Counted from the first letter of the stretch, positions 42,372 to 51,744 are shown. The stretch is 64,000 nucleotides of DNA from Yoonia maricola (GCF_002797915.1 NZ_PGTY01000001.1:620001-684000), one strand, 5' to 3'. The notes: generated by a model not told the origin, from the letters alone. Translations and numbers: made by a program.

Positions 42372-42447
42372 ACTGCTCGATAGGTTTCTTGCCTGTATGA
42401 AACCTGCCTCAATAACTTTACGCCCGCCTTGTGCGGGCGTTTTTTTT
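42372..42447 (+). ncRNA. Candidate small RNA with own promoter and terminator
   Basis: In the divergent gap between the YejA gene and bdhA, a plus-strand unit has no coding frame of note. Its 5' hairpin is AGGTTTC/GAAACCT (42382-42388 and 42399-42405, 10-base loop). An unpaired A/T-rich stretch follows, then a strong terminator, CGCCCGC/GCGGGCG (42421-42439), with eight T residues. A terminator between two divergent promoters has no protein gene to serve, which implies an independent short transcript of about 75 nt. It is not assigned to a known RNA family. Confidence 0.55.
42421..42447 (+). terminator. Rho-independent terminator of small RNA
   Basis: A 7-base perfect GC stem with a five-base loop and an eight-T run. 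It also insulates bdhA from upstream transcription. Confidence 0.85.
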
Positions 42448-42528
42448 ATGGCTCACGGAACCGTATCGTGGCTTTCGCAGTTGCAGCATATAAAGTGAGT
42501 CGCAACGCATCAGAATCGGAGCCGCACC

Positions 42529-43302
42529 ATGTCATTATCAGGAAAAACCGCCGTTATTACCGGATCAAACTCGGGCATCGGCCTTGGAGTTGCGCGCGAA
42601 TTGGCCAAGGCGGGCGCCAATGTGGTGCTGAACTCATTCACCGACCGCGAGGAAGATCATACGCTGGCCGCCGAAATTGCCAAAGTGACGGGTGTTGAAG
42701 CGAAATATGTGGCCGCTGATATGTCGAAAGCAGATGATTGCCACCGTTTGGTGGTTGAGGCAGGTGGATGCGATATTTTGGTCAACAACGCTGGCATTCA
42801 ACACGTAGCCCCGGTGCAGGAATTCCCGACAGCTAAGTGGGATGCGATCATTGCCATCAATCTTAGCTCGGCCTTTCATACAACCGCCGCCGCAGTCACG
42901 GGCATGCGCGAACGCGGCTATGGCCGGATCGTGAATATTGCATCAGCTCATGGGTTGACGGCATCGCCCTATAAATCAGCCTATGTCGCAGCCAAGCACG
43001 GTATCGTGGGCCTGACCAAGACCATCGGCCTGGAAACCGCGCAAGAGCCAATCACCTGCAACGCTGTTTGCCCCGGTTATGTCCTGACCCCGTTGGTCGA
43101 GGCACAAATCCCTGATACCATGAAAGAATATGACATGTCGCGCGAAGACGTGATCAAGAACGTCATGTTGGAACGCCAACCGTCCAAGGAATTCGCCACT
43201 GTCGAACAATTGGGCGGCACGGTTGCCTTCTTATGTTCTGATGCGGCAGCCCAGATCACCGGCACCACCATCAGCGTTGACGGTGGTTGGACCGCGCTGT
43301 GA
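42529..43302 (+). CDS. bdhA: 3-Hydroxybutyrate dehydrogenase
   Basis: 257 residues of the short-chain dehydrogenase family: the NAD loop TGSNSGIGLG (about 11-20), NNAGIQ, the catalytic Ser in NIASAHG, and YVAAKHG (Tyr/Lys). The late VCPGYVLTPLVEAQIPD block is typical of D-3-hydroxybutyrate dehydrogenases, which link polyhydroxybutyrate breakdown to acetoacetate. The stop overlaps the GTG start of the patatin-like gene. Confidence 0.9.
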   Translation: MSLSGKTAVITGSNSGIGLGVARELAKAGANVVLNSFTDREEDHTLAAEIAKVTGVEAKYVAADMSKADDCHRLVVEAGGCDILVNNAGIQHVAPVQEFPTAKWDAIIAINLSSAFHTTAAAVTGMRERGYGRIVNIASAHGLTASPYKSAYVAAKHGIVGLTKTIGLETAQEPITCNAVCPGYVLTPLVEAQIPDTMKEYDMSREDVIKNVMLERQPSKEFATVEQLGGTVAFLCSDAAAQITGTTISVDGGWTAL

Positions 43303-44330
43303 AACAGATCAACCTCGCACTTCAGGGCGGTGGCGCGCATGGCGCGTTTACGTGGGGGGTGCTGTATCGTTTGCTGCATGAGGATGACATCGAGATTGCC
43401 GCGATTTCAGGCACCTCTGCGGGTGCGTTGAATGCAGCGGCGTTGAAATCCGGCTGGGTGGCGAATGGCCGGGACGGTGCGCTTGAAAATCTTGAATGGC
43501 TTTGGGCGCAAATCGGCGGCGTCACCGATCCAGCGTTCGCGCCGTGGATCAGCGCGGCCACACCCACGGCAGAGGTTTGGGCGAAGGCATTGAAATACTC
43601 GCCCGTCTACACTGCATTCGACATAACGACGCGCATGTTGTCCCCATATGTTTACGGCCCGGCGATGCAGAACCCATTGGCCAGCATCGTGCAGAAATTT
43701 CATTATGATGCCGTCTGCGCAACGGACGGTCCGGCCTTACATATCTGTGCAACCAACGTTCGTTCAGGCAAAATCCGCGTGTTCACCGGGGAAGAGATCA
43801 TGCCGCAGGTGATTATGGCCTCTGCCTGTTTGCCGAGCCTGTTTCAGGCGGTCGAATTTGAAGACCCCGCCACCGGCAAGGTCGAGGCATTCTGGGATGG
43901 CGGATATAGCGGAAACCCTGCGCTATATCCCTTGTTTACCAATGGCTTGCCCGACGATATTCTGATCGTGAACATCAACCCGCTTTACCGCGAAGACCTG
44001 CCCATCGACAGTCAGTCGATTGAGAATAGGGTGAATGAGATCAGCTTTAACAGCTCTCTCTTGCGCGAACTGCGCGCGATTGAGTTTGTCAAACGGCTGC
44101 TTGCTGAAGGGGCGATCAAGCGCGGCACCATGAAGGATGTGCTTGTCCATATGATTGCCGATGATGCGCTGATGAATAATCTGAACGTGGCGACCAAAAC
44201 CATCCCCACAGCCGTGATCATCCAGCGCCTGAAAGAGGCAGGCGAGGCAGCCTGTGACACCTTCCTGAAAAATCACAAGCAAGACCTTGGCAAGCGTAGC
44301 TCCGTCAACCTGACCGCGATGTTCAGCTAA
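43299..44330 (+). CDS. Patatin-like phospholipase
   Basis: 343 residues from GTG 43299 (GTGA overlap with bdhA). The TTG four codons upstream is less likely. The oxyanion loop LALQGGGAHGAF opens the protein, the nucleophile is in ISGTSAGALN (G-x-S-x-G), and the dyad aspartate is in FWDGGYSGNP. It hydrolyses acyl esters of lipids. Next to bdhA it may act on granule-associated lipids or polymer, which is inference. Confidence 0.9.
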   Translation: MKQINLALQGGGAHGAFTWGVLYRLLHEDDIEIAAISGTSAGALNAAALKSGWVANGRDGALENLEWLWAQIGGVTDPAFAPWISAATPTAEVWAKALKYSPVYTAFDITTRMLSPYVYGPAMQNPLASIVQKFHYDAVCATDGPALHICATNVRSGKIRVFTGEEIMPQVIMASACLPSLFQAVEFEDPATGKVEAFWDGGYSGNPALYPLFTNGLPDDILIVNINPLYREDLPIDSQSIENRVNEISFNSSLLRELRAIEFVKRLLAEGAIKRGTMKDVLVHMIADDALMNNLNVATKTIPTAVIIQRLKEAGEAACDTFLKNHKQDLGKRSSVNLTAMFS

Positions 44331-44925
44331 GCAATTTGGCAGCGAGCGCCCACATGACAAGGCCGATGATGATATCAAGGATGCGCCACGCGCGGGCTGA
44401 TTGCATCACTGGGGCCAACAACCGTGCGCCATAGCCCAAGGCAAAGAAAAACAGGAATGACGGCAATATCGCTCCTACAGCAAAGGCAATTTTTTGGCTG
44501 AGCAAGGGAAATTCGGTTGAAATCGCCCCGATCAAGACAAGCGTATCAAGATAGACATGTGGGTTCAGCCATGTGAACGCGGCACAGGTCATAAGCGCCG
44601 CCCACAGCCCGACAGATTGCCCGGTGATTTCCACGGCATAGATGTTTTTCCACGCCGCCCAAAACCGCATGAACCCATAGACAACCAAAAACGCAGCGCC
44701 ACCCCAGGTCATGACCACGGGCAATGCTGGGAACATTTGCACAATAAAGCCAAAGCCCGCCACACCCGCCGTAATCAAAATGGCATCAGATAGGGCACAA
44801 AACAGGCAAAGCCAAAAGACATGAGAGCGTGCAAGCCCTTGACGCAAAACGAAGGTATTTTGCGGACCAATCGCGAGGATAAAAGCTGCAGCGGTTGAAA
44901 AGCCCGTAAGCGCAGGGGTGATCAT
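44323..44925 (-). CDS. LysE/ArgO-family amino-acid exporter
   Basis: 200 residues with six hydrophobic helices. The N-terminal GPQNTFVLRQGL is the LysE/ArgO signature, and FTWLNPHVYLDTLVLIG is the matching motif in helix 4. It probably exports basic amino acids such as arginine or lysine. An arginase operon is 22 kb away, which says nothing about linkage. It follows the DUF502 gene by three bases, so the two are one transcript. It overlaps the convergent patatin gene by eight bases. Confidence 0.9.
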   Translation of the reverse strand: MITPALTGFSTAAAFILAIGPQNTFVLRQGLARSHVFWLCLFCALSDAILITAGVAGFGFIVQMFPALPVVMTWGGAAFLVVYGFMRFWAAWKNIYAVEITGQSVGLWAALMTCAAFTWLNPHVYLDTLVLIGAISTEFPLLSQKIAFAVGAILPSFLFFFALGYGARLLAPVMQSARAWRILDIIIGLVMWALAAKLLS

Positions 44926-44928
44926 GCG

Positions 44929-45660
44929 TTATGCGGTCGGGTTTGTGATCTCAACGGCGTCTTTGCCGTTGGGATAAACAAGACCAGCCGAGATCACGAG
45001 CTTTGCTGCGTCTTCCACCGTCATATCAAGTTCTTGCACATCGCGTTGCGGCAAAAACAACAAAAACCCCGACGTTGGGTTAGGCGTTGTAGGTAAGAAC
45101 ACCGTTACAAAAGGTTCGCCATCGTTAAGCTTTGCGTCAATCTCGCCCTTGGCATTGATTGAGATAAAGGCGATGGCCCATATACCCCTGCGGGGGTATT
45201 CCACCAGACAGGCCTTATCGAAAGATGTTTCGCGTTGCGAGAATACGGTTTCGGCGATTTGTTTGGCAGCGTTATAAATGGAACGCACAACAGGTGTGCG
45301 GTCTACCAGACGCTCACCAATCCCGATAAAAGACCGCCCGATCAAGCCTTTGCCGATCCAGCCCACAAGCATCGTAAACACCAGAAAAATGACAACGCCT
45401 ACACCGCGCACGTTGATTTCAATCTCATTGCCAGGTTCACGACCCAGGATGTCATTCAGTAGGGCCGTCGGTTGATAGGCATCGGGGATAAAGGGCCAAA
45501 CCCAACTGTCGACCCAGCCCACGACTGTCCAGATCAGCCAGATGGTCAGCCCGATAGGTGCTACAATGATCAGACCTGCCAGAAAATTACCACGCAGCCG
45601 TGCGATGATACCGGGCTTAACCCGGCGCTTGGCGTCATTTACTTTTGGATCGATCTTCAT
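44929..45660 (-). CDS. DUF502 inner-membrane protein
   Basis: 243 residues, ATG 45660 (GTG 45663 is adjacent). Two hydrophobic helices occur, at about 25-50 (LIIVAPIGLTIWLIWTVVGWVD) and 85-105 (VIFLVFTMLVGWIGKGL). A soluble domain with the DUF502 blocks PVVRSIYNAAKQIAETVFS and VFLPTTPNPTSGFLLFLP follows. The biological role is unknown. It lies 77 bases after psuG on the same strand. Confidence 0.88.
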   Translation of the reverse strand: MKIDPKVNDAKRRVKPGIIARLRGNFLAGLIIVAPIGLTIWLIWTVVGWVDSWVWPFIPDAYQPTALLNDILGREPGNEIEINVRGVGVVIFLVFTMLVGWIGKGLIGRSFIGIGERLVDRTPVVRSIYNAAKQIAETVFSQRETSFDKACLVEYPRRGIWAIAFISINAKGEIDAKLNDGEPFVTVFLPTTPNPTSGFLLFLPQRDVQELDMTVEDAAKLVISAGLVYPNGKDAVEITNPTA

Positions 45661-45737
45661 CACCGTCTCACAATTACTTGATGCACACTTATGTCGTGGT
45701 GTGCGCTACAGCAAGCTATGCGGCGGCAATGGTTGCG

Positions 45738-46643
45738 CTATTTCGCCATAGCGATGGCTATTTGGGCAGCCAGACGCGCGTTATTACGCACCAAGGCGAT
45801 ATTGGCGGTCAAAGACCGGCCCTCGGTCAGTTCAAAAATACGCCCAAGCAGGAATGGCGTGACCGCCTTGGCGCTGATGCCTTGGGTTTCCGCCTCTTGC
45901 AAAGCCTGCGCAATAACGGGTTTGAGCTCATCTGCCGGGATTTGTGCCTCGGTGGGGATTGGATTGGCGACCAACTGCCCACCTTGCAGACCCATCTCAG
46001 TCCGCAATTGTTGGGCTTTGGCGATATCGGTGGCGTGATCCATCCGCAAGGGGGCGGGAATTTCAGATGTGGCTGACCAGAACGCAGGCAGCACATCCTG
46101 CCTGTAGGCAATGACCGGCACGCCCAGCGTTTCCAAAACTTCAAACGTCTTGGGCAGGTCAAGAATCGCTTTTGCACCCGCACCCACAACGGTCACGGGC
46201 GTTTGTGCCAGCTCATGCAAATCTGCCGAGACATCAAAACTGTCTTCTGCACCGCGATGCACACCACCAATACCACCTGTCGCAAAGACGTGAATACCCG
46301 CCAGATGCGCCGCAATCATTGTCGCCGCCACCGTTGTGGCCCCTGTGCCGCCCGTCGCCATGCAGGCAGCCATATCCGCACGCGACAGCTTGGCCACGTT
46401 TTGCGCCTGACCCAATACCTCCAGCTGATCCGCCTCAAGCCCCACATGCAATGCACCATCCAGCACTGCGATGGTTGCAGGTGTGGCACCTGCTGTGCGT
46501 ACATCCGCCTCTACCAGTCTGGCCGTTTCGACATTTTGCGGAAACGGCATCCCATGGGTGATAATCGTGCTTTCGAGGGCCACGATAGGTGCACCTGTCT
46601 TGCGCGCCTGCGCGACCTCAGCGCTGTAGTGGATAGCGATCAT
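45738..46643 (-). CDS. psuG: Pseudouridine-5'-phosphate glycosidase
   Basis: Cleaves the C-C glycosidic bond of pseudouridine 5'-phosphate to uracil and ribose 5-phosphate. 301 residues. VALESTIITHGMP near residue 22 supplies the catalytic glutamate, GGTGATTVAATM the phosphate site, and GGIGGVHRG plus GAKAILDLPKT the lysine-bearing blocks. It overlaps psuK by four bases. The pair salvages pseudouridine released from RNA. Confidence 0.94.
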   Translation of the reverse strand: MIAIHYSAEVAQARKTGAPIVALESTIITHGMPFPQNVETARLVEADVRTAGATPATIAVLDGALHVGLEADQLEVLGQAQNVAKLSRADMAACMATGGTGATTVAATMIAAHLAGIHVFATGGIGGVHRGAEDSFDVSADLHELAQTPVTVVGAGAKAILDLPKTFEVLETLGVPVIAYRQDVLPAFWSATSEIPAPLRMDHATDIAKAQQLRTEMGLQGGQLVANPIPTEAQIPADELKPVIAQALQEAETQGISAKAVTPFLLGRIFELTEGRSLTANIALVRNNARLAAQIAIAMAK

Positions 46644-47533
46644 AGGGGTGTCTCTCCGGAAACATAAGTGGCAGCAGCATGAAGCGCACGGGTCAACGCC
46701 GCCGCGCGATCCAACCCTTGCACCTCTGATGCGATATGGGCAGCCATGAAGGTATCACCTGCGCCAGTCACGCGTGTGACCATCACGGCAGGTGGGATCT
46801 GTGTGATGATATCAGCGGCAGTGCCTTCGGATGCAGAACTCCCCCCGTCAGTGACCAGAACCCGATGCGCCCCGCGCGCGATGAGTGCGCGTGCGGCATC
46901 GTCCGAATTGGGAAAGGTCGTCTGACACAACAAACCGGCCTCTTCGAGGTTGACGTAAAGCGTGGCAGACGGATGACCCAACAGCGCCAATAGCCGCTCT
47001 GCCTTACCCGGTGAGGCAGGGGCCACCCGTAAGTCAGACGCCGCAAAAAGCGGTGAGGCCGCGATCATTTGCAGCAGTTCTTCGGTCAGGTTGCCATCGA
47101 GTGCGACAGGCCCTGCAAATGGGGTCGCCTCTGACCCCAATGTGCCATCAGCCAAGGGGCGCAAAATCTTTTCACCTGCAGCCTCTAACGAATGCGCATC
47201 AGCAATGGCGGCTACCAACCCATTCGCACCCTCAACGGCCATATATACGTCTGTCGGCAAATCCTCTGACCTGTAAACATGATCACAGATCATACCCATA
47301 CGCGCGGCTTCACCGATCAGCTCTTCGCCCGCAGCATCACGGCCAATGGCCGTAAGCAGGGCAGGGGACATGCCAAAGCGGCGCAGGGTCATCGCGATAT
47401 TCATTGCAACACCACCAGGAAGCCGCGTAATCCGCCCCGGCACATCAGACCCAACGCGCATATGGCTTGCGGATCGTCCTATAACGTCCCACAGCACAGA
47501 GCCGATGCAAATAATATCAGGGGTCCGGGTCAT
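46640..47533 (-). CDS. psuK: PfkB-family pseudouridine kinase
   Basis: 297 residues from the ATG at 47533, with AAGG just upstream. The ribokinase fold shows LPGGVAMNIAMTLRRFG near 38 and the C-terminal TGAGDTFMAA with the catalytic aspartate (near 255). Substrate assignment to pseudouridine rests on the four-base overlap with psuG. Alone the sequence would be only a PfkB kinase. The DUF4198 gene ends 38 bases upstream. Confidence 0.88.
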   Translation of the reverse strand: MTRTPDIICIGSVLWDVIGRSASHMRVGSDVPGRITRLPGGVAMNIAMTLRRFGMSPALLTAIGRDAAGEELIGEAARMGMICDHVYRSEDLPTDVYMAVEGANGLVAAIADAHSLEAAGEKILRPLADGTLGSEATPFAGPVALDGNLTEELLQMIAASPLFAASDLRVAPASPGKAERLLALLGHPSATLYVNLEEAGLLCQTTFPNSDDAARALIARGAHRVLVTDGGSSASEGTAADIITQIPPAVMVTRVTGAGDTFMAAHIASEVQGLDRAAALTRALHAAATYVSGETPL

Positions 47534-47571
47534 GCCAGCCTTCTGGCCCAGCAAAAGGACAAGGGCAAGCC

Positions 47572-48372
47572 TTACTCAGGCACTCCAAAGGTCAAATTGG
47601 CCCAAAGCGTTTCCCAAACTGCGCCAGATTGTGCGGCCAGCCTTTCGCTTGGTTCCCGCAGGACCACTGCGTCCACCATATAAGAATAGCCCGGCTTCAC
47701 CGGAAAGGTGGCGATCCCATCAGCATCGGTACGGTATAGGGATATCGTCACGCGGCTGTCGGGGGCTTTCTCAAAGACCTCGACTTGCGTGTCGGGGCGC
47801 AGGTCATTACGGTAGTATACCTGCACGCTAAACCCACCATCCAGAGTGTCGGTATAGGGGTTCGTGAGGGCCACAATCTCGGTTTCCAATCCAACGCGGC
47901 GATCTGCCCCCTGACTATCACCGACACCAATCAGCGTTTTGGCGTGGCGGGAATAGACTTCGGTAAAGCCGTTGTCGGGCAGCCCGCGTGCATCGTGCAA
48001 GCTGCGCACATCGCCAAAGTCTTTATGGGTCACGAAGGTCTGAAATTCTTCCCAAGTTTCATAAGAAACAACAGAATTGGTTGCCTGATAGGCTGCGATA
48101 TTCAGCCCGTCGGCCACAGGCGCTTGTTGCAAGGCTGGCATATCGCCGGGGCGGCCTTCAACACGGGCCGAAGCCTCGCCTGCAAAGAGAACAAAATTGA
48201 CAAATCGTTGCGGCAGATAAGCCAGTTTAGCACCTGTGAATTCCTGCCCATTGACAATGTTTGCCTCCAAGTTAGTGTCCGCGCTAACCTGATAAGCGGT
48301 CGGTTCTATCCAGAATTCATGAGCCACTACAGGCGCTGCAATAAGGCTGAAAATGAGGGCTAGAACGCGCAT
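47572..48372 (-). CDS. DUF4198 periplasmic protein
   Basis: 266 residues, starting at ATG 48372 with GGAAG five bases upstream. A signal peptide (RVLALIFSLIAAPVVA) precedes HEFWIEPTAYQV, the family opening with an N-terminal His that may bind metal. The rest is beta-rich (GGFSVQVYYRNDLRPDTQVEVFE, DADGIATFPVKPGYSYMVDAV). DUF4198 proteins accompany nickel/cobalt uptake systems. The divergent HupE gene supports a metal role. The start codon overlaps that of the opposite gene. Confidence 0.85.
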   Translation of the reverse strand: MRVLALIFSLIAAPVVAHEFWIEPTAYQVSADTNLEANIVNGQEFTGAKLAYLPQRFVNFVLFAGEASARVEGRPGDMPALQQAPVADGLNIAAYQATNSVVSYETWEEFQTFVTHKDFGDVRSLHDARGLPDNGFTEVYSRHAKTLIGVGDSQGADRRVGLETEIVALTNPYTDTLDGGFSVQVYYRNDLRPDTQVEVFEKAPDSRVTISLYRTDADGIATFPVKPGYSYMVDAVVLREPSERLAAQSGAVWETLWANLTFGVPE

Positions 48373-49768
48373 GAAAACTTCCTTTGTCGTTGATCTAAGG
48401 GTGGCCTTTCTGCGCGTGTTGTCAACCGCAGTTCTGTTGTGGATCACAACCCTGTCAATGGCGCAGGCGCATGAGGTGTTTCCCTCAATCGCGGATATGC
48501 GCGTGATCGATAATGAGGTCTCGTTTGAGATCAGTGCAAACCTTGAAACCTTTATCGCAGGCATCGACCTGACCGAGACCGCGGACACCAACGAAAGCAC
48601 GCAAGCGGCCACCTATGATGAGCTGCGCGCACTGCCACCCGAAACACTTGCCGCACGGTTTGAGGCGTTTTGGCCGCAAATGGCGCAAGGTATCACGCTG
48701 ACGGCTGACGGCGCACCGCTAACGCTTGCGCTGACATCGGTCAGTGTCGGTCCTATTGGTGATGTTGAGGTCGTACGCTTTTCGGTGTTCTCATTTAGCG
48801 CCGCTTTGCCGGACGGGGCCGAAACCGTGCAAATGGGCTGGGCACCTGAATTTGGTGTCTTGGTACTGCGGCAGATGGATGTTCCGCTCCCCTATGACGG
48901 CTACCTTGAAGCAGGGGCGCTGTCCGCTCCGATATCGATTTCCGGTGGCGGGCAGGCCAGCTGGTTTGCAACCTTTGTCAATTATATCCCTGTAGGCTTT
49001 GATCATATCGTGCCCAAGGGGCTCGATCACATCCTATTTGTGCTGGGTCTTTTCTTTTTGGCAGCACGTTTCCGGCCACTGATTTTGCAAGTGTCGCTCT
49101 TTACGGTGGCGCATACCATCACACTGGCGCTTGCGGCGCTTGGGTATACGCAATTCATCGATGATTTCACGCAAAGCACATATGATATTGCATTTATCGA
49201 TATCGTCGAACCTCTGATCGCACTCTCTATCGCTTATGTCGCGATTGAAAACATATTCATGAAGGGGATCAGCCCATGGCGCCCCTTTGTCATCTTTATC
49301 TTCGGTTTGCTGCACGGGCTCGGCTTTGCATCGGTTTTGGCCGAATTCGGGTTGCCGGAGGATACATTTGTCGCGGCACTCATCGGTTTTAATGTCGGGG
49401 TTGAGGTCGGACAACTTGCTGTAATCGCAGTGATGTTCCTGTTCGTCTGGCAAGCCTTGCGGATCGACCGGGGTGAGAATGAGGTTGCCCGGGGATTGGT
49501 GATCTACGGTGTCTTGTTCCTTGTCGGTCTGGGTCTGCTGGTCACAAACACCGATGGCATCTCTGGCTTGCTTGCAGCACCGCTTGGAGTGTTGGAGAAC
49601 GCGCCATTGCTGCTGGCAATAACGATGCCGGCAATGGCGATACTCTGCTTGGCGGCAATCCAGTTGCGCGACAATGTTGATGCCTACCGCCAGATTGTTG
49701 CGGTACCAGCCTCCATCTTTATCGCGACCATTGGTGTCTATTGGTTCATCGCACGGGCGTTTTTGTAA
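48371..49768 (+). CDS. HupE/UreJ-type membrane protein with periplasmic N-domain
   Basis: 465 residues from ATG 48371. A signal sequence ends near AQAHEVFPS, a ~170-residue periplasmic region follows, then about seven membrane helices. GFDHIVPKGLDHILFVLGLFFLA is the HupE_2 motif with histidine/aspartate ligands, and HTITLALAALG and FGLLHGLGFASVL are the matching second motif. The family is proposed to move nickel or cobalt. GTG 48401 is an alternative start that would remove the overlap with the DUF4198 start, but then the signal peptide is shorter. It is the last gene before rpsB. Confidence 0.87.
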   Translation: MKTSFVVDLRVAFLRVLSTAVLLWITTLSMAQAHEVFPSIADMRVIDNEVSFEISANLETFIAGIDLTETADTNESTQAATYDELRALPPETLAARFEAFWPQMAQGITLTADGAPLTLALTSVSVGPIGDVEVVRFSVFSFSAALPDGAETVQMGWAPEFGVLVLRQMDVPLPYDGYLEAGALSAPISISGGGQASWFATFVNYIPVGFDHIVPKGLDHILFVLGLFFLAARFRPLILQVSLFTVAHTITLALAALGYTQFIDDFTQSTYDIAFIDIVEPLIALSIAYVAIENIFMKGISPWRPFVIFIFGLLHGLGFASVLAEFGLPEDTFVAALIGFNVGVEVGQLAVIAVMFLFVWQALRIDRGENEVARGLVIYGVLFLVGLGLLVTNTDGISGLLAAPLGVLENAPLLLAITMPAMAILCLAAIQLRDNVDAYRQIVAVPASIFIATIGVYWFIARAFL

Positions 49769-49819
49769 CAAGGGGTTAGTTTTGGCCCCAAAAAGCCGTC
49801 AAAACACACAATACAACGC

Positions 49820-49848
49820 TTGCGCAGGCGCAAAACCTCTCATATACG
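49820..49848 (+). promoter_or_regulatory. Candidate rpsB promoter
   Basis: TTGCGC (49820-49825) and TATACG (49843-49848) are exactly 17 bases apart. This is a reasonable sigma-70 pair for this GC content, about 110 bases before the rpsB start. Confidence 0.45.
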
Positions 49849-49854
49849 GCGCGC

Positions 49855-49966
49855 ACTAAATCCCGCAAGCGGGGGCGGGTCCGATGGGGAGACATCCCAA
49901 AGGATCCACCGGTTGGCAAAACGCTGATCCCCCGCTGAGGCTTGAAACCGGAAAAGGAAAAACGAC
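49855..49966 (+). promoter_or_regulatory. Structured 5' leader of rpsB
   Basis: The leader contains GC-rich hairpins: a GGGA-GACA-TCCC stem, and a larger stem in which GGATC pairs with GATCC around an ACCGGTTGG-containing loop. Ribosomal protein genes often carry such leaders for autoregulation by the encoded protein. Whether S2 binds here is not known. The ribosome site is the AAAAGGAAAAA stretch next to ATG 49967. Confidence 0.35.
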
Positions 49967-50749
49967 ATGGGCTTACCCGAGTTCTCCATGCGTCAGCTGC
50001 TTGAAGCAGGCGTACACTTTGGCCACCAGACAGCGCGCTGGAACCCAAAGATGGATCAATATATTTACGGATCACGCAACGGCATCCACATCATGGATCT
50101 GACGCAAACTGTTCCAATGCTGGACCAGGCGCTGCAGGTTGTGCGTGATACAGTGGCCAAAGGCGGCCGCGTACTGTTCGTTGGCACCAAGCGTCAGGCA
50201 GCCAAGCCGATCATGGAAGCGGCAGAAAAATCTGCGCAGTTCTACATGAACCACCGTTGGTTGGGCGGCACGCTGACCAACTGGCAGACAGTTTCGCAGT
50301 CTATCAATCGTCTGAAGGCAATCGATGAAGCCTCTGCAAACGGTTTCGCCGGCCTGACCAAGAAAGAGCGTTTGGGCATGGAGCGTGAGCAGGGCAAACT
50401 GCAAGCATCCTTGGGCGGCATTCGCGAAATGGGCGGTGTTCCTGACCTGCTGTTCGTCATCGACTGCAACAAAGAAGATCTGGCCATCGCCGAAGCCAAC
50501 AAGCTGGGCATCCCGGTTGTGGCAATCGTCGACACCAACTGCTCACCCGCAGGCGTTGACTATGTGATCCCCGGCAATGATGACGCCGCACGCGCCATCG
50601 CGCTTTACACTGATTTGGCTGCACGCGCCGCCCTTGACGGCATGACCGCACAGATGGGTGCCGCTGGCATCGACATGGGCGAGATGGAAGAGCTGGCAGA
50701 AGAAGTAGTTGCAGAAGACGCACCTGCTGAAGCAGCACCCGCCGAGTAA
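49967..50749 (+). CDS. rpsB: 30S ribosomal protein S2
   Basis: 260 residues. [24 protein letters not shown] is the S2 signature, with [19 protein letters not shown] and [11 protein letters not shown] further on. The C-terminus is extended with an acidic Ala/Glu tail common in alphaproteobacteria. First gene of the rpsB-tsf operon. Confidence 0.98.
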   Translation: MGLPEFSMRQLLEAGVHFGHQTARWNPKMDQYIYGSRNGIHIMDLTQTVPMLDQALQVVRDTVAKGGRVLFVGTKRQAAKPIMEAAEKSAQFYMNHRWLGGTLTNWQTVSQSINRLKAIDEASANGFAGLTKKERLGMEREQGKLQASLGGIREMGGVPDLLFVIDCNKEDLAIAEANKLGIPVVAIVDTNCSPAGVDYVIPGNDDAARAIALYTDLAARAALDGMTAQMGAAGIDMGEMEELAEEVVAEDAPAEAAPAE

Positions 50750-50812
50750 GTTATAGGGCAGGGGCCACGCGCCCCGCCCGCACCCCCGAAATACCTCCAA
50801 AGGAGAAGTAAC

Positions 50813-51685
50813 ATGGCAATCACCGCTGCAATGGTGAAAGAGCTGCGCGACAGCACAGGCGCAGGCATGATGGACGCGAAAAAGGCGCTGACAGAAAACG
50901 ATGGCAACATGGAAGCCGCCGTTGACTGGCTGCGCACCAAGGGCCTCGCAAAGGCTGCAAAGAAATCTGGCCGCACGGCTGCTGAGGGCCTCGTGGCCGT
51001 GGCTGTCAAGGACGGCAAAGGTGTTGCGGTCGAAGTGAACTCTGAAACTGACTTTGTCGCCAAGAACGCTGACTTCCAGAAAATGGTTGCTGGCATCGCT
51101 GATGTCGCCTTGGGCTGTTCTGACATCGACGGCCTGAAAGCCGCAGACATGGGCGGCAAGACAGTCGAACAGACTGTGACTGATGCGGTCGCCGTGATTG
51201 GTGAAAACATGTCCGTGCGCCGTATGGTTGCCCTCGAAGGTGAGTCCGTTGTGAACTATGTGCACAACGCAGCCGCGCCCGGCATGGGTAACATCGGTGT
51301 TCTGGTCGCGATGACCGGCGATAACGAAGCATTCGGCCGTCAGGTTGCAATGCACATCGCCGCTGCTAACCCTGCATCCCTGTCTGAGGCTGATCTTGAT
51401 CCGGCTGTTGTTGAGAAAGAAAAGCAGGTCCAGATGGACATCGCCCGCGAAAGCGGCAAGCCAGAAGCTGTGATCGAAAAGATGATCGTTGGCCGGATGA
51501 AGAAATACATGGCCGAAGTCACATTGCTGAACCAGCAGTTCGTTGTGAACCCTGACCTAACCGTTGCGAAAGCAGCCGAAGAAGCGGGCGTTGAGGTCAC
51601 TGGCTTTGTCCGCCTTGAAGTCGGCGAAGGCATCGAAAAAGTCGAAGAAGATTTCGCCGCAGAAGTGGCCAAGCTGAACGGCTAA
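50813..51685 (+). CDS. tsf: Elongation factor Ts
   Basis: Exchanges GDP on EF-Tu. 290 residues. The N-terminal UBA-like domain has [25 protein letters not shown], followed by the [10 protein letters not shown] motif that inserts into EF-Tu. The [14 protein letters not shown] core and the C-terminal [22 protein letters not shown] are complete. 63 bases after rpsB, and a terminator follows. Confidence 0.98.
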   Translation: MAITAAMVKELRDSTGAGMMDAKKALTENDGNMEAAVDWLRTKGLAKAAKKSGRTAAEGLVAVAVKDGKGVAVEVNSETDFVAKNADFQKMVAGIADVALGCSDIDGLKAADMGGKTVEQTVTDAVAVIGENMSVRRMVALEGESVVNYVHNAAAPGMGNIGVLVAMTGDNEAFGRQVAMHIAAANPASLSEADLDPAVVEKEKQVQMDIARESGKPEAVIEKMIVGRMKKYMAEVTLLNQQFVVNPDLTVAKAAEEAGVEVTGFVRLEVGEGIEKVEEDFAAEVAKLNG

Positions 51686-51706
51686 ATTACTGACAAATGC
51701 ACACAA

Positions 51707-51744
51707 ACAGCCCGTCGGCACAGCCTGCGGGCTGTTTCTTTTTC
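51707..51744 (+). terminator. Rho-independent terminator of rpsB-tsf
   Basis: ACAGCCCG (51707-51714) pairs with CGGGCTGT (51728-51735), followed by a T-rich tract (TTTCTTTTTC). It closes the ribosomal operon before the repeat-protein gene. Confidence 0.85.

Noticed and set aside
48373-48612. 80-codon extension of the DUF4198 frame
   Set aside because: It lacks a signal peptide context and lies over the HupE gene; the signal peptide begins at ATG 48372.
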